Part shown: positions 5,328 to 6,874 of the stretch, piece after piece
Layout of the letters: every line of letters starts with the position of its first letter
How positions within the stretch are numbered: position 1 is the first letter of the stretch
Origin: an uncultured Bacilli bacterium
Lineage (GTDB): Bacteria; Bacillota_I; Bacilli_A; RF39; UBA660
Direction of reading: 5' to 3'
Length of the DNA stretch: 6,874 nucleotides
Assembly (NCBI GenBank): GCA_947628245.1
Contig: CANQZH010000065.1
Span: 1 to 6,874 of the forward strand
Program-made: the position numbers and the translations under genes
Notes under the pieces: generated by a model
Database searches by the model: none
What the model was told of the DNA's origin: nothing
Seen by the model: the letters and a program-made list of their open reading frames with translations, nothing else

Positions 5328-6830
5328 TCAAAAGACACCTTCCCAAGATGAATGAACAGTGGCATCTGGTTTATTAGCTGGACAACCCACAAACATATAG
5401 GTTGTATCAACTCCATCTTTATGTATAAAATTTGGTCCATAAATAATTTTTTTCAATTTAGGTGTTGAAAAAAACATAGAATTCATATTTGTTACACTAC
5501 TGGTATCAAAATTACTTAAATCTAATTCTTGTAACTGACTACAACTTTGAAACATAGATCTCATATTTGTTACATTACTGGTATCAAAATTGTCTCCAAA
5601 AGTTAAACTTGTTAAGTTGCTCATTCCATAAAACATAAGACTCATATTTGTTACACTGCTGGTATCAAAACTACTTAAATCTAATTCTTGTAAATTGCTC
5701 ATTCCAGAAAACATAGAATTCATATTTTCAACACTACTGGTATTAAAACCACTTAGATCTAATGTTTGTAAGCTACTCATTTCGCCAAACATACCACCCA
5801 TTTTTGTTACATTACTGGTATCAAAATTGTCTCCAAATATTAAGGTTCGTAAATTTTTCATATTTCCAAACATAGAAGTCATAGTTTTAACACTGCTTGT
5901 ATTAAAACTACTTAAATCTAATTCTTGTAATTGACTACAATTTTCAAACATCATATACATACTTGTTACACTGCTTGCAGTAAAATTATTTCCAAAAGTT
6001 AAACTTGTTAAGCTGCTCATATTGTCAAACATATAATCCATATTTTCAACGCTACTTGTATCAAAACTACTTAAATCTAATTCTTGTAATTGGCTACAAT
6101 TATAAAACATATGATCCATATCTGTTACTCTACTTGTATCTAGATTTTCTATTCCTTCTATTTCACTTACATTTGAAAATTCATTAAATAAATATGAACT
6201 ATCACTATCTAATTTTATTCCTCCGTCTCCTTGTAAATATCCTATACAATTGGTATCTTCAGCTTCACATACTACATAACTTTCTATTGCTCTATCTCTT
6301 GTACTACTTTCATCAAATGGACCATATACTGTTTGTCCTTCAGTTGCTTCTTTCTTGCTTTTCCTTTTTTCTATTACTATTTTGGTTAATTTATCTCTAT
6401 AGTTCCACATTCCGTTTGTATCAAAGGAACTAACTTGTCTTAGTTCAACCATTTTAAATTCTTTAAAATATAATGAACATCTTGTTTTTGTTTTATTTAA
6501 TCCTTTTACTAATGGAGCCCATTTTTCTTCATTCCATTCTATTGTTGCCCCATTATCACAAGTTCCATAATCAAATGCTAGATTCTCTGGATTTCCTTTT
6601 TGGGGCATCTCATCTAATTCTTGATCTCCTTTATAAAAAACAAATATTAAATCAGCATTTCCATAATAATTTACTTTACCACTCATCATAGGAAAACTTA
6701 CTTCCCTACTAAAACTCGCAAATGTTTTATATAAAAGTAATGAGACTCCTACTATAATTATTACTCCTAAACTTATAAGTATCATTTTTCTTCTTGTTAC
6801 TTTCTTATCTTTAAAGCTTTCTAATTTCAT
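5328..6830 (-). CDS. Membrane-anchored BspA-type (DUF285) leucine-rich-repeat surface protein
   Basis: A 500-aa surface protein. The basic N-terminus (KDKKVTRRK) and a transmembrane helix at about 16-36 predict a type II anchor with the rest outside. Residues about 37-124 form a separate module with Cys91 and Cys118 (CDNGA...W...W...TRCSLYF), which I recall at the front of many proteins of uncultured gut Firmicutes. A linker (125-229) holds a further Cys188/Cys195 pair and a YLQGDGG stretch that commonly leads into DUF285. Residues 230-467 are nine repeats of 26-27 aa (FDTSxVTxMxxMFxxCSxLxxLDLSS); a degenerate tenth follows, ending CPANKPDATV. There is no LPxTG or cell-wall repeat at the C-terminus. 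In other bacteria BspA-type proteins bind host or microbial surfaces; the ligand here is unknown. AAGGA (6841-6845) lies 10 bases before the ATG. It has its own promoter and terminator, so it is separate from spoVA. Confidence 0.9.
   Translation of the reverse strand: MKLESFKDKKVTRRKMILISLGVIIIVGVSLLLYKTFASFSREVSFPMMSGKVNYYGNADLIFVFYKGDQELDEMPQKGNPENLAFDYGTCDNGATIEWNEEKWAPLVKGLNKTKTRCSLYFKEFKMVELRQVSSFDTNGMWNYRDKLTKIVIEKRKSKKEATEGQTVYGPFDESSTRDRAIESYVVCEAEDTNCIGYLQGDGGIKLDSDSSYLFNEFSNVSEIEGIENLDTSRVTDMDHMFYNCSQLQELDLSSFDTSSVENMDYMFDNMSSLTSLTFGNNFTASSVTSMYMMFENCSQLQELDLSSFNTSSVKTMTSMFGNMKNLRTLIFGDNFDTSNVTKMGGMFGEMSSLQTLDLSGFNTSSVENMNSMFSGMSNLQELDLSSFDTSSVTNMSLMFYGMSNLTSLTFGDNFDTSNVTNMRSMFQSCSQLQELDLSNFDTSSVTNMNSMFFSTPKLKKIIYGPNFIHKDGVDTTYMFVGCPANKPDATVHSSWEGVF
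5430..6143 (-). repeat. Coding tandem repeat: nine DUF285 units of 78 or 81 bp
   Basis: Unit boundaries in protein residues are 230, 256, 283, 309, 336, 362, 388, 415 and 441, ending at 467. Lengths are 26, 27, 26, 27, 26, 26, 27, 26 and 27 aa. The 26-aa units end in LDLS(S/G/N), the 27-aa units mostly in FG(D/N)N, so the higher-order period is 53 aa (159 bp). Nucleotide similarity is high: a shared string reading ttaaatctaattcttgtaa on the plus strand recurs in units 1, 3, 6 and 8. Confidence 0.92.
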
Positions 6831-6857
6831 ATACTATTCTTCCTTTACTATATATAA

Positions 6858-6866
6858 AGTATAGCA
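6858..6866 (-). promoter_or_regulatory. Extended -10 promoter of the BspA-type gene
   Basis: Minus strand TGCTATACT fits the vegetative extended -10 form TGnTATAAT with one mismatch, and a purine-rich AAAGGAAG ribosome site lies between it and the ATG. A -35 box, if any, would lie beyond position 6874 and cannot be seen. Confidence 0.6.
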
Positions 6867-6874
6867 TATGACCC

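Noticed and set aside
5695..6691. Several plus-strand open frames opposite the repeat protein
   Set aside because: They repeat because the DUF285 array repeats, and they are antisense to a gene with clear domain structure, promoter and ribosome site.
5328..6830. Recent horizontal transfer of the BspA-type gene on codon use
   Set aside because: I saw somewhat more ATA, GTA, GGA and AGG codons near its start than in the isomerase gene, but the deacetylase gene is also mixed, and no mobile element or composition break is visible.
6841..6863. Imperfect inverted repeat (ctttac...aaag) upstream of the BspA-type gene, as a possible operator
   Set aside because: Mostly TATA-type sequence, short and imperfect; explained by the -10 region and ribosome site.

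Overview
This window is very A+T-rich (by eye about three quarters A+T). It carries eight complete genes, all transcribed from the minus strand, so the functional order runs from high to low coordinates. Tryptophan is encoded by TGG and TGA is used as a stop (ends of spoVAD, the 328-aa gene and the repeat protein), so the genetic code is standard and Mycoplasma-type code 4 is excluded. Good AGGAG-type ribosome binding sites, endospore genes, a Gram-positive style envelope lipoprotein and an N-terminal surface-protein module that I associate from memory with uncultured gut Firmicutes together suggest an endospore-forming or formerly spore-forming low-GC Bacillota. I cannot place it at genus level.

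Region 1 (about 6866-5302): an extended -10 promoter at the window edge, a 500-aa membrane-anchored BspA-type (DUF285) leucine-rich-repeat surface protein with nine regular repeats, and a short hairpin terminator beginning two bases after its stop codon.

Region 2 (about 5301-3485): a compact spore operon, spoVAC-spoVAD-spoVAE, with 8-bp and 4-bp gene overlaps. It is preceded by a near-consensus forespore (sigma-G type) promoter, GTATA-N17-CATACTA. It ends in an intrinsic terminator whose stem is built from the last 12 codons of spoVAE. These proteins move and bind dipicolinic acid (DPA) at the forespore/spore inner membrane. Only the three-gene clostridial-type core is present here; spoVAA, spoVAB and spoVAF are absent from the window.

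Region 3 (3444-6): four tightly packed genes with gaps of 14, 11 and 6 bp, very likely one operon. They encode an orphan single-pass membrane protein with an exported domain, an RpiB/LacAB-fold isomerase homologue lacking some canonical catalytic residues (resembling the DhuI branch), an orphan C-tail-anchored protein, and a lipoprotein-like CE4 polysaccharide deacetylase with the PgaB/IcaB residue arrangement and an Ig-like DUF5011 module. Together they look like an envelope or glycan-modifying set, but two of the four have no recognisable family, so the shared function is unknown.

There is no gene-free stretch longer than about 75 bases. I saw no tRNA, rRNA, CRISPR array, transposase or attachment site.
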